Source: Deroplatys truncata (lineage: Eukaryota > Arthropoda > Insecta > Mantodea > Mantidae). From it: DNA of 64,000 nucleotides. This document shows, piece by piece, positions 56,142 through 64,000 of the stretch. Where the stretch lies: NCBI GenBank assembly GCA_030765065.1, contig CM060986.1, positions 136,431,142 to 136,495,141 of the forward strand. The letters are read 5' to 3'. Position 1 is the first letter of the stretch; the number at the start of each line of letters is the position of its first letter. The notes beneath the pieces are model-generated. The model saw nothing but the letters and a program-made list of their open reading frames with translations, searched no databases and was not told the origin of the DNA. The position numbers and the translations under genes were made by a program.

Positions 56142-56605
56142 GACGGAGCTAGATGTCTCTTCGGTAACGCGTGAGGCTCGTATTCAGAACGTTCCAGGTT
56201 CGAATCCCGTTGGGCCTGCCACCCTGACCATGGACTTTTTTTGTGGTTTTCCCAGGTCTGGGAGTGAAACCTGAGGTAGCTTCTCTTCTACCTTGAATTT
56301 CATGCCCATCATCTTCAACTTTATATGTTTCAGGATTCAGGACCAGGCGACGGCGATTGGTACGTGGAGGCGGGAGGTTGGAGTTTGCACTGCGTGAAGA
56401 ATTTCGCCCTTGAATTTTCACGGCCAGTTGGTGCCACTTTCTGGGAGGTTCTCGTTCCCGGGAACCACGAGTTGCAGATGGCGCCGGTAGGTGTCACTCT
56501 CCAATCGTTATGGACCCCATCATTGCCTTCCATCCCTTCCTCACAGAGGTCACGTAAGAGCTCCAGTGGCTGGGGGACCCCCTCCGTCTGATTATCCTAT
56601 CCTAA
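56142..56605 (+). mobile_element. SINE-A, long form
   Basis: The head is GACGGAGCTAGATGTCTCTT with B box GGTTCGAATCCCG. The body includes TTGTGGTTTTCCCAGG and GGGGGACCCCCTCCGTCTG, and it ends with an ATCCTATCCTAAAT tail like the copy at 61270. The several overlapping ORFs here are SINE translations. It lies just upstream of the promoter-like region at 56655. Confidence 0.8.
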
Positions 56606-56654
56606 ATAACTCATGTAATCACCACGGTCGTTTAGGGCTAACCACAGGGGTGAT

Positions 56655-56786
56655 TGTGGGATTGGCTAAGTGGAAACACAGGCACTAACTCCCCACATGG
56701 ACACGGTGTGTCACTAGTTGTACTTTTGCGGGAAATGCGAATTTTCTGATTGGCTGTTTCAAGTTTGGACGTTCGTAACGAACTAA
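56655..56786 (+). promoter_or_regulatory. TATA-less promoter candidate with two inverted CCAAT boxes
   Basis: GGGATTGGCTAAG (ATTGG at 56661-56665) and CTGATTGGCTGTTTC (ATTGG at 56749-56753) are both good NF-Y-type sites in the same orientation, 88 bases apart. No TATA box is seen. CG dinucleotides are locally denser. An ATG follows at 56787. It is judged from motif spacing only. Confidence 0.35.
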
Positions 56787-56877
56787 ATGGCAGAGGCACG
56801 ACGAAAGGGACCATCTTGGATTTTTATAGCTGGAAGTTTTCGCCCGAAGTTTTTTCATCAGGAACAAAGCCGAGACG
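56787..56877 (+). CDS. Candidate first coding exon of a small spliced gene
   Basis: The ATG at 56787 opens 30 codons (MAEARRKGPSWIFIAGSFRP, then ten more residues to QSRD) and one extra base before a GTAATC donor-like site at 56878. The start has G at +4. The basic N-terminus is followed by a short hydrophobic patch (WIFIAGSF); no family is recognised. Its phase (one base over) fits three AG acceptors downstream at 57028, 57225 and 59391, all opening the same kind of frame. Direct joining to 59392 gives 71 residues. It is weak evidence for a gene; conservation or RNA data would decide. Confidence 0.28.
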
Positions 56878-57028
56878 GTAATCATACATTTACGCTATTT
56901 CTGATTGAATGTATATTTGTTGTAATATTGGTATTTTCTATTAACTTCAGTGATATTCGTAGAATGAGGTAGAAAACTGATAGGTTACTGTATGTTGCAA
57001 CATTTTTATATAACGAATAAATTTTCAG

Positions 57029-57122
57029 ATACATTGAGCCGTCCAGACAGAGGGGATACGCCTACGATTTACATTCCTTCCAGTGTTGTGGTTCGAGTCC
57101 CGATTGGTGACAGAATCTGAAG
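57029..57122 (+). CDS. Candidate alternative exon A (stop-containing)
   Basis: It follows AATTTTCAG and precedes AG/GTATGT, a strong donor. In the phase left by the first exon it reads DTLSRPDRGDTPTIYIPSSV and ten more residues, then a stop at 57118-57120, three bases before the donor. Its first third resembles the segment at 57226, so the two look like a tandem exon duplication. Inclusion would end the protein early. The GGTTCGAGTCCCG inside resembles a tRNA B box, so an eroded SINE is the alternative. Confidence 0.22.
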
Positions 57123-57225
57123 GTATGTTATTAAGTTTCCAGCATGAGAGTGCTAGATGAAAGGTTAAGTTTTTAAGAGCTTCTTAGTGTTGCTGAATTT
57201 TATATTGTCCTGATTTAATTTTCAG

Positions 57226-57315
57226 ATATTGTGAGTCATCCAGACAGTGGAATATACGATTAATTTTCGTGTTTGCACTTCATAATTGATGGGTGGAGAT
57301 CACAGCCAAAAGTAG
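57226..57315 (+). CDS. Candidate alternative exon B (stop-containing)
   Basis: It follows TTAATTTTCAG and precedes TAG/GTAAGG, a consensus donor. In the same phase it reads DIVSHPDSGIYD then stop, parallel to DTLSRPDRGD in exon A. The shared TTTTCAGATA and GTCCAGACAG/ATCCAGACAG sequences extend across the acceptor, as expected for a local duplication. Confidence 0.22.
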
Positions 57316-58109
57316 GTAAGGTAAAATCAACCTTTAATGCAAATTAATTAGCATGTTACTGTGCTAATATTTAAACACATAGATGCAGATCATGCGAGTG
57401 ATACTCTTGTATAATTAAAAAATGTAGGATTATTGGTGGACTGACACACTAACTGTCAAAGATAGCATGCCAATGATACTATAATTCTTTTAAGACAGTG
57501 CCCAAATGAAATTTTCTAATACAGAAGGAAGAAAGATATTTGATATCATTCACATATATTTTAGTAATTCATCCTCTTTTGGGCATTTTTATCTAACTGC
57601 CACTATGTCCTTTTTTGAACTGGGCATGGTGTATGAAAATAGAAATTCTGGTAGCTTTTTTGACAATTAATGTCCTTGTAATCTGTTATTACAGATGCTC
57701 AAAAGCATTTGTTTCCAAGAATAACTGAAGTGTTTGTTTTGAGTGAAATTAGCGGCTTCAGTATGTGTTCTGAGGCTTTGAAATTCCAAAGTGGTTCCAA
57801 TCTTTCGTGTCTGTTTTCTACCATTTAAACTTTGTAGCAATTTTGATGATACAAAATCCTTCCCTTAAAGATACATTGTGCAGTAGTAATTAAGTTGCAG
57901 GATATTATAAGAAATGTATAGGCATTTAAATGATCGTGTTGTTTTTGTGCAAAAATCAAAGGTTTTGAAGTAATGGGCATTTAATATTTTTTAAATGTAT
58001 TGAAGCCTTTTAAGTTAACACACATGATAAACATGAAGTTGATCACGATATATGATGAATCATTTGTAGAATACTTATGAAAATAGCTTACTGTGAGTAG
58101 AGAAAGTCT
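57316..58109. other. Unassigned, possible intron
   Basis: AT-rich and almost free of the repeats that fill the rest of the window. It would be intronic if the gene model at 56787-59516 is right. Confidence 0.35.
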
Positions 58110-58195
58110 TAGATGGCAGAGCAGTGGTATGGCAAGTTAAAGATTGCTGGTTTGAATCCCAGGCATGGCATTGAACTTTTTGTCTGATTGTATAT
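58110..58195 (+). mobile_element. SINE-C-like tRNA fragment, eroded
   Basis: GATGGCAGAGCAGTGGTATG, TGGTTTGAATCCCAGGCATG and GCATTGAACTTTTTGTCTGA resemble the SINE-C head and start of body, but the leader and most of the body are absent. Confidence 0.45.
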
Positions 58196-58199
58196 ACTC

Positions 58200-58616
58200 A
58201 TCCACTATTGTGTATATGCAAACAACCCATGGCTCTTTTCAGTGAAGGTTTCATGAATCTCTTCAATGAATTGGATCTTCTGAATGGTCCTTTGATCTGT
58301 TATTTATAGTGAACATTTTAACATACTACGTATTTTAAACACTTTTCATATACAGCACATTGCATCCAAGTTACTATGGGAGGTTAGGTTTTTTTTATAT
58401 AAGCTTAGGTTTCTGAATTTATGGAAGGTTAGCATTAGGTTTGTTTATTTATATATATATATAAGCTTAGTTTTCTGAATTCACAGAAGGTTAGTAATTT
58501 TTTTAATGAAAAGTATTTAAAATTTCACTATAAATAACAGTTCGAAGGATCCTTCAAAAGATCTGATTCATTGAACCTTCAATGAAAAGATCCATGGATC
58601 CTTTGCATATACTGAA
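58200..58616. mobile_element. Fold-back element with ~130-bp imperfect arms
   Basis: The left arm has TATATGCAAACAACCCATGG, TTCAATGAATTGGATCTTCT and GATCTGTTATTTATAGTGAA. The right arm complement has TATATGCAAAGGATCCATGG, TTCAATGAATCAGATCTTTT and AACTGTTATTTATAGTGAAA. The loop contains a ~60-base tandem duplication (AAGCTTAGGTTTCTGAATTT / AAGCTTAGTTTTCTGAATTC). It is non-coding. Confidence 0.7.
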
Positions 58617-59391
58617 TTTTATTTTGTTCAAGTAACACAAAGTGGTGGTGGTTTTACAATAAAAAGTGTTGTTTCCTTCTCATTTAGCACTTTATCAACC
58701 AAACTTTTTTGCCACTTTTTAACGGTTTCCCAGTTTTGTGTTAAAACAGCTTATTCACACTATGCACTTCTTCCTTTGTCATGGCAACTCAAACACTAAC
58801 TGATAAAGTCGAAGATTTGACTTGAGCTGAGCATATGAGTGCTAGCGTATTATGAATGACTGTTTGCTTATCATATTTCCTGTGTTATGCAAAGAGTTTA
58901 TTTGGTACTCAGATAGCAATGCTGAGAATTCATTGCTGTATTTCTCATATAGGCAAGAGAATAGCAGTCATCCATACAGTTGATAATTAACAAAAAGATA
59001 CTCTTTGATTGTTAATGCAATAGCAGGTAGAATTAAGAAAATCATATTTTGTAATCTCTTAACAGTTACTATATATCCATAACCTTTCACAATGAGTTCT
59101 TACGATAATCACAATAAAATGTGTAGTTCTATACCTTTCCTACTCCAATGTTTCATGACACAATACGTTTAAGGAATTATTTACATTGGCATAAGCGTAG
59201 TGCTTAGTTTGAAGACAAGAGGAAGCATATGCTTTGTTTACATCAGAGAGAACTCTGGTTTACAGTGGATAGTGTGTAATAGAATCACAAGGTGTTTGTA
59301 ACCACAAATTTTTCCTTAATGTAAGTAATTTCTCTTTTCAGAAACCTACTTTTAAGGGTAGTTTAAACATGTGTGTTCTATTTAATTCTAG
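58617..59391. other. Unassigned, possible intron
   Basis: No repeat match. It ends in the pyrimidine-rich TTCTATTTAATTCTAG that precedes the candidate last exon. Confidence 0.35.
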
Positions 59392-59516
59392 GATATACAC
59401 AATGGAAAGTTGGAGTTAAGTTGTGGCTATTTGTGTCCAGTGATGGTGCTTCAAGTCAGAGCACAGAGAGTGACAATGACATTAATAGTGTTAAATGGTG
59501 TGGTGAAACTTGCTAA
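59392..59516 (+). CDS. Candidate last coding exon of a small spliced gene
   Basis: It begins after a good acceptor (TTCTATTTAATTCTAG). With the extra G from the first exon the frame is open for 41 codons, GYTQWKVGVKLWLFVSSDGA followed by SSQSTESDND and INSVKWCGETC, and stops at 59514-59516. A hydrophobic stretch is followed by a Ser/Asp/Glu-rich acidic tail and two Cys, a composition more protein-like than most shadow ORFs here. AATAAA lies 140 bases beyond. No family is recognised. It could also be a fortuitous ORF. Confidence 0.3.
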
Positions 59517-59657
59517 TGACATTTATTGCACTGCTAATAGCAATTTAGTGAATGACAAACAATAGCTACACTATTGCATATAATGTGTGCAGAAGTTTCT
59601 TTGTAGGAAATGGAATTAAGTTATTCATGTCAAATTGTATTGCGCTATCTAGAGTAG

Positions 59658-59663
59658 AATAAA
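59658..59663 (+). terminator. Candidate polyadenylation signal AATAAA
   Basis: AATAAA at 59658-59663, at a plausible distance after the stop at 59516. Such hexamers are common in AT-rich DNA, so on its own it means little. Confidence 0.25.
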
Positions 59664-60832
59664 ATAACAAGTGTCAAACCTGTGTTATTCTTCCAATTTT
59701 CCTGTCAAATTCCACATCCTACTGTTGGTTGGAAGTTCAAACAAACCATGGAGGCAGTTTAAGTGCAAAAGATTTTACTATGAAGGATGCAGAAGAAATT
59801 ATTGCAAGGTGCTGGATCTCATTCACTCTCAAAAATTTAAATGTGACCATTATGTATTATGACATAGAAACATTCAGCAACCACTATTAACCCCAATAAT
59901 ATTATATAAAAAGCAATGTATGTGCCGACTATTGGATAATTTAATAAGTTACACAGGAATAAACAGTTGTGTTTTTCATACTAGCCTAGCTGTGAGTGTT
60001 CAACTGATCATAATTGTGTTCTAATATTGTATTGCTACAGATGACAGTGACAAGTTATTTTATGTGAGCTTTAATCGACTCCTTTAAAAAGAAATATGAA
60101 TAACTCCAAGTGCAATCACGATTATTGAAGCTCACGTAATTAACTTTGTACGTCGTCAGTAGCGATACAATATTGGAACATATGATCAGCTGAGCAGACA
60201 GCTAGGCAGGTATGAAAAATACAGCTGTAGTAGCTACGAGTGACGTCATCATCCGAGAGCACGATTTTTCATAGTTTAGTTCAACCCCAGATCACTACTC
60301 ACGCTGCGATCGCCCTCGTGTTTCCAACATTTAACACGGGAGTTGCACTTCTAATAGTTTGCTGTTCTGTGGGGCTAACTTTGTTACCTCTAGGGACCAG
60401 GTGGTTGGGCCAAGCTTCCTCTCTATACAGGATGTAATTGGACACCACTTTAAAAACTCTAACAGTCAAGAGAAACTTCTCATTTTGAATACGTGCAATG
60501 ATCAAATGATACATCAATTTGCATGTTCTGGCGATTTTTTCATGTTTTTCATTGCATAAGAATTATGTTTTGGAAAATTGCATCTATTTTTCAACTCTTT
60601 TATATGCGACATTTCCCAAATTAACTTTAGTTACTTTTTAAAACTAGTATTTTTGTTATCTAAAAGTCTCAGCTTAATATACTTTAAACTGACTGAGAAA
60701 TAAACTCGTGAAGTTGCGAATAATCGACGTTTATGCCGAATTTCCTCAGTGATACCTTAATTTTCAATACTTCAAGAATTTATTTCTCCGTTAATTTAAA
60801 TAACATTTGATATCATTCTCAGGTATTACACA
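59664..60832. other. Unassigned sequence with a perfect CRE
   Basis: TGACGTCA at 60241-60248 in a locally GC-richer stretch (60160-60400). ORFs of 60-70 codons overlap on both strands without a motif. A TATACAGGATGTAATTGG at about 60433 resembles the end of a palindromic MITE, but no second arm was found. Confidence 0.35.
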
Positions 60833-61256
60833 AAAAAGGTTTGTGTTACATTCACAAGACTTTTTTACCCTTTATTTTTAGATCTCTTCTGCAAACTGTT
60901 CTTCACTACTTCTTGCTAGTCGAAATAAACGCTTGCAGAAATGGTTCCATTACATATTTCGCTATAATGGTACAAGGGGGGGGGGATACAGGAGGGTATT
61001 TGATAGCCAGATCTTTAAAAATCGGGTCGCTATATGTTATTTTGAAACTCGATATACTTTGAATGCTTCTTGAGAAGTCAGTGAATGGTGACCAAGCACA
61101 TCATAAAAGCACAGAGTATCTGAAAATTCAAATAAAAACGAATATCTCGGAAAAGGTTAACGACAACAAAAATTGTTATTTGACATAAATGTGTATTTTA
61201 ATGAATTTTACAGGTTTTATGTGGTAAGTTTTCATCTATTTTTCAATTTACCAGTT
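60833..61256 (+). mobile_element. DR1 left part of a copy split by SINE-A
   Basis: From AAAAAAGGTTTGTGTTACAT through AACGAATATCTCGGAAAAGG to TTTACCAGTTACACTAAA, where SINE-A interrupts. A G9 run at about 60977 lies where other copies have unrelated sequence. Confidence 0.7.
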
Positions 61257-61269
61257 ACACTAAAATATA

Positions 61270-61798
61270 CCGAGCGGGATGGCTCAGGCGGTAATGCTGT
61301 GGCCCGCTTCTGGAGGTCATGCGTTCGATTCCCGAGGCCGACTTCCTGACCCATGGGCTTTTTTCGAGGTTTTTCGTATTGCTAGGCGAATGCTGGGAAT
61401 GATCATTACATCCTCCGAATTTTCTTGCCCTCCACTTCACTCCATTCTCATTTCACGTTTCATCTGCTTGGTGTCCTTCAGGGTTGCAAGTGTCGGCGGG
61501 AGATCTCGATGTGTGCATGGCAGGGGAAAAGGAATGGGGGCGGTCTCGGGTCCCCCAGGGGATGTGTAAGCCTACAGGGAAGAGGGGAGCTGGGCGCACC
61601 ACTGCCATCCGAGAATTTAAGTCTGTAAACCATAGGGACCCTGCCCCTGTCTGTCGTGCTTCCTGGTCCGGCCGTCCTCTGTCTCCTCCCAACTCATCCC
61701 ACCCCCCCCCCCGGGGACGCTCTGTCAAGGGCTTAGATATAAAAACTCTGCGTAGGTCTAAGTACCCTTCCGTTCCTAGTCCTATCCTATTCTATCCT
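61270..61798 (+). mobile_element. SINE-A, longest form, with 13-bp duplication
   Basis: ACACTAAAATATA (61257-61269) and ACACTAAAACATA (61799-61811) flank it. The head is CCGAGCGGGATGGCTCAGGC with B box GCGTTCGATTCCCG. The 529-base body is GC-rich and ends in a CCTATCCTATTCTATCCT tail. The 139-codon ORF at 61484-61903 and the minus ORF 61453-61728 are translations of this body and have no independent support. Confidence 0.92.
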
Positions 61799-62125
61799 AC
61801 ACTAAAACATACAATATTCTTTCCGAGGACTTCACAGGTTGCGGAAAATTCTAAGTATACATATTATTTGTCATGTGAATATTTTAAACATATGGTATTT
61901 TAATCAAAATCATTAGAGCCGTTTTAGGTAAATAAAAAATAACGAAACATTTGTTATGTATAGGGTAGTGTGGGTTGGGGCGATTTTCTTGAAAATCTAC
62001 TTGTCGCATTCTGGGGAGACGTTGAATTTAAATATCAAGTTATCCCACTTTTCGTTTCAGAGCTATGCTGTTCAAACACCATACGCGTAAGCATTGGTGG
62101 GGACGTTTTTCTAATTTTTTCCCCT
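61799..62125 (+). mobile_element. DR1 right part of the copy split by SINE-A
   Basis: It resumes with TTTCCGAGGACTTCACAGGT, passes GGTATTTTAATCAAAATCAT and TTCGTTTCAGAGCTATGCTG, and ends at GGGGACGTTTTTCTAATTTT. The final ~100 family bases are missing where a Tc1-like TIR begins. Confidence 0.7.
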
Positions 62126-62134
62126 TTTTTTCTC

Positions 62135-62175
62135 CACTGCCGTTTGTGAAAATTGCAACACCAAAAAGGAATTTT
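62135..62175 (+). repeat. Tc1-like terminal inverted repeat remnant
   Basis: CACTGCCGTTTGTGAAAATT, then GCAACACCAAAAAGGAATT, resembles the 5' terminal repeat I know from arthropod Tc1 elements. The Tc1 transposase at 63344 is in matching orientation but more than 1 kb away, so this is either its end with an intervening insertion or a separate relic. Confidence 0.4.
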
Positions 62176-63300
62176 CCGAATAACTCCAAACTTGGTGGAT
62201 GTTGATACGGTTCAACTAGGCCCCGTATTTGATTTTATTGTATATAGCTTAAAAAAAATGTAAAATGTATTTAATATTATAACTCGATAGGAAAAACCTT
62301 CATATAAAAGACTGCAAATTGTTTGAGGAAGTAAGGTTCGAGTCACCAGCTCATCCCTTTTCTTGGGACAGGAAAGACTGTCGGTACGTACACAAAAGCA
62401 CTGAGCCATTAAAAAGGGTCTACGAGGTAAGTGCTATTTCTTTTCAAAGCGGAAGAAACATGATATTTGTGCCGAGAAAAGGCTTAAAGCCATAAACATA
62501 CGTACGTGCTACAGTATAAATTAAACTAATTGTAAGTAGTACCGTGGTAAGAGAAAGCTGAACAGAACTGAAATTTTAGCCAGTAAATGTAAAGTCAAGA
62601 ATACAAACTGACGAATCCGAAAACAGGAGATCGTCACATGGTTGAAAATCGCACAAAATAATCACGTAACATAGGCGGAGTAGGGATGAAATCAGACATG
62701 GCGAAATCCACAAAATACAATAGCCGAACTCTGCGCCCTGTAAGTTGAATAATGTCGGACATGGCGAAATTCACAGAATACAAGTAACACTTTTAGTTGG
62801 ACCCTGCGCCATGTAACTATACTCTTAGCTGAACTCTGGGCCGACAAGTATCTTGACTCTTAGCTGAACTCTGCACCGTAGAAGTAAGACCGCGGCTATG
62901 AACGCCTGGAAGGCATTACAATACGTCTTAATACTACCAACTAACAAATCATCTCTATGTCAGTCGCGGGTAATTGACGAAGTGGTGGCTCGCATTCCTA
63001 AATGTATAACATAACAGTATAATAAAGCCAATATTCACCAGAGCCGATGTTTTTATTATCGCAATAGATATATAATTTTACCACCCCCTGTAGACTTTAC
63101 AGAGTCGACACTGCTCAACGATAGCCGGAGAAAGAAGATACGTAATTGTTACGCATCGAGGAAGCGGCCAGCTTCAATGTGTAGAAGAGTGTGCAAGCTA
63201 TAAGTGATTAGATTTGTAGAGATATGGGGTACACGTAGACCGAGCAGAGCCCTCTCATGTCGGTCCGACAAAGTTAGTGTTGCGCCCAGTGTAGTCAGTG
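62176..63300. other. Unassigned sequence with a small degenerate tandem repeat
   Basis: At 62693-62890 the blocks ACATGGCGAAATCCACAAAA / ACATGGCGAAATTCACAGAA and CTTAGCTGAACTCTGGGCCG / CTTAGCTGAACTCTGCACCG recur. Otherwise nothing is recognised. It lies between the Tc1-like terminal repeat and the Tc1 ORF. Confidence 0.4.
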
Positions 63301-63343
63301 CAGAGCTGTCAAACAAGGTAGAAACAATAAAGTGTGTGCCAGT

Positions 63344-64000
63344 GTGCCTCGTCGACGTCAAAGGGAGCCATATTGGCATGTGAGCGAGTTCGAACGGGGC
63401 AGAATGGTCGGTCTCCGGGAAGCGGGTTTGTCATACCGTGACATTTCGGCTCGTACAGGGCAAGCTGCTACGACAGTGATGCGTGTGTGGAAGCATTGGA
63501 TAGATGAAGGAGCGGGTACTGGACCATGGAACATGATCACCGCACGGGATGACCGTTATCTTGTCCGCATAGCCATAACGGACCGTACAGCTTCATCCAC
63601 AGTGTTGGGTCGACGCTGGAGCACTGCAACAGGTGTGAACTTGTCTGTATCAACGGTTCGTCGCCGTCTGCTGCAGGTTGGATTGGTTGTATGCATGCCA
63701 TTAGGTCAGCTTCCATTGTCCAAAAACCACAAGCTCCTTCGACTGCAATGAGTACGTGAACACCGTCACTGAGGTGCTGAGTGGCAATATGTAGTCTTTT
63801 TAGACGAGTTCCGCTTCAACGTGTCCTACAGTGATGGCAGCATACATGTCCGGCGATACCGTGGTGAGAGTAACCTGGAGGGCTGCATTGTTGAGCGGCA
63901 TAGCGGACAAACACCAGGTGTGATAGTCTGGGGCGCCATTGGTTACAACAACCGATCCCGCCTCCTACGAATTGAGAGCACTTTGAACAACAACCGGTAC
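63344..64000 (+). pseudogene. Tc1 transposase, two nonsense mutations, cut by the window end
   Basis: The frame begins at 63344 with GTG where the family has ATG (VPRRRQREPYWHVSEFERGR), followed by the first helix-turn-helix (LREAGLSYRDISARTGQAAT, about 63410). It then has the linker and second DNA-binding block SVSTVRRRLLQVGLV (about 63650). TGA stops at 63749-63751 and 63770-63772 stand where relatives have Trp. After them the same frame continues with VVFLDEFRFN (first catalytic Asp at about 63803; relatives have FSDESRF) and VIVWGAIGYNNRSRLL to the window edge. The second and third carboxylates would lie beyond. One frame throughout apart from the stops, so it is fairly young. It acts, if intact, in cut-and-paste transposition at TA sites. 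Confidence 0.85.

Noticed and set aside
59671-59862. 63-codon plus ORF as a further exon
   Set aside because: It lies after the candidate polyadenylation signal, has no acceptor of quality and no recognisable domain.
61484-61903. 139-codon plus ORF and 91-codon minus ORF
   Set aside because: Both lie in the GC-rich body of SINE-A, which has an identified target duplication; the plus ORF also runs on into DR1.
63149-63379. Minus ORF of 76 codons near 63.2 kb
   Set aside because: It overlaps the start of the Tc1 ORF in antisense and has no motif.

Overview
The window looks like gene-poor nuclear DNA of an arthropod, most likely an insect. It is AT-rich by eye and packed with decayed transposons: mariner/Tc1 types, hAT-like and Mutator-like elements, LINE fragments with RNase H, several tRNA-derived SINE families, and long CA/TG, CT and AAT microsatellites. 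There are no operons, ribosome-binding sites or long intact ORFs. Nearly every computed ORF of 60-140 codons lies in a repeat. I cannot name the species. No host protein was recognised by homology; one possible small spliced gene is proposed at 56.7-59.7 kb.

The dominant component is a roughly 0.85-0.95 kb family, called DR1 here. About two dozen full or partial copies on both strands cover on the order of a quarter of the window. In sense orientation it runs from a TCTGATGTGTTACACTCACATG-like start (two-mismatch variants are common), through ACTTTCTCTACT, to AGTAGAGAAAGTAAAAA. A CA microsatellite sits at a fixed internal place, and the ends lie in A-tracts. Other elements are nested in DR1 and DR1 is nested in them, so insertion order can be read. 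At 50.4-53.0 kb three DR1 copies sit inside each other at the same internal A-tract. At 41.2-44.4 kb a DR1 copy is split by a hAT-like element that itself holds a SINE and another DR1. At 6.6-10.1 kb a DR1 is split by a LINE that is split by a Tc1-like deletion derivative.

Layout: 0.6-2.8 kb SINE-D, DR1 and a TIR element; 3.4-5.1 kb SINE-B and a Mutator-like transposase relic (-); 6.0-10.1 kb nested DR1/LINE/Tc1-like; 12.5-13.9 kb a Tc1/mariner-superfamily element with long TIRs; 13.9-15.5 kb SINEs including a head-to-head pair; 16.3-17.3 kb LTR-like repeat; 17.45-18.6 kb mariner; 19.8-21.0 kb DR1; 21.2-22.8 kb hAT-like element with an exact 8-bp duplication and an internal ~195-bp tandem array; 23.8-24.1 kb palindromic element; 25-28.7 kb DR1 and SINEs; 29.8-35.0 kb a decayed MULE between oppositely oriented TTTTCCTAA-type arrays, with a DR1 and LTR-like island inside; 35.1-38.5 kb SINEs and DR1; 40.2-44.4 kb LTR-like repeat and the four-layer nest; 45.2-53.1 kb DR1, SINEs and the triple nest; 53.4-56.6 kb DR1 and SINE-A; 56.7-59.7 kb the candidate gene; 60.8-62.1 kb DR1 split by SINE-A; 63.3-64.0 kb a Tc1 transposase relic cut by the window end.

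All boundaries were placed by eye. Those with matching target-site duplications are accurate to a base or two; the rest may be off by tens of bases.
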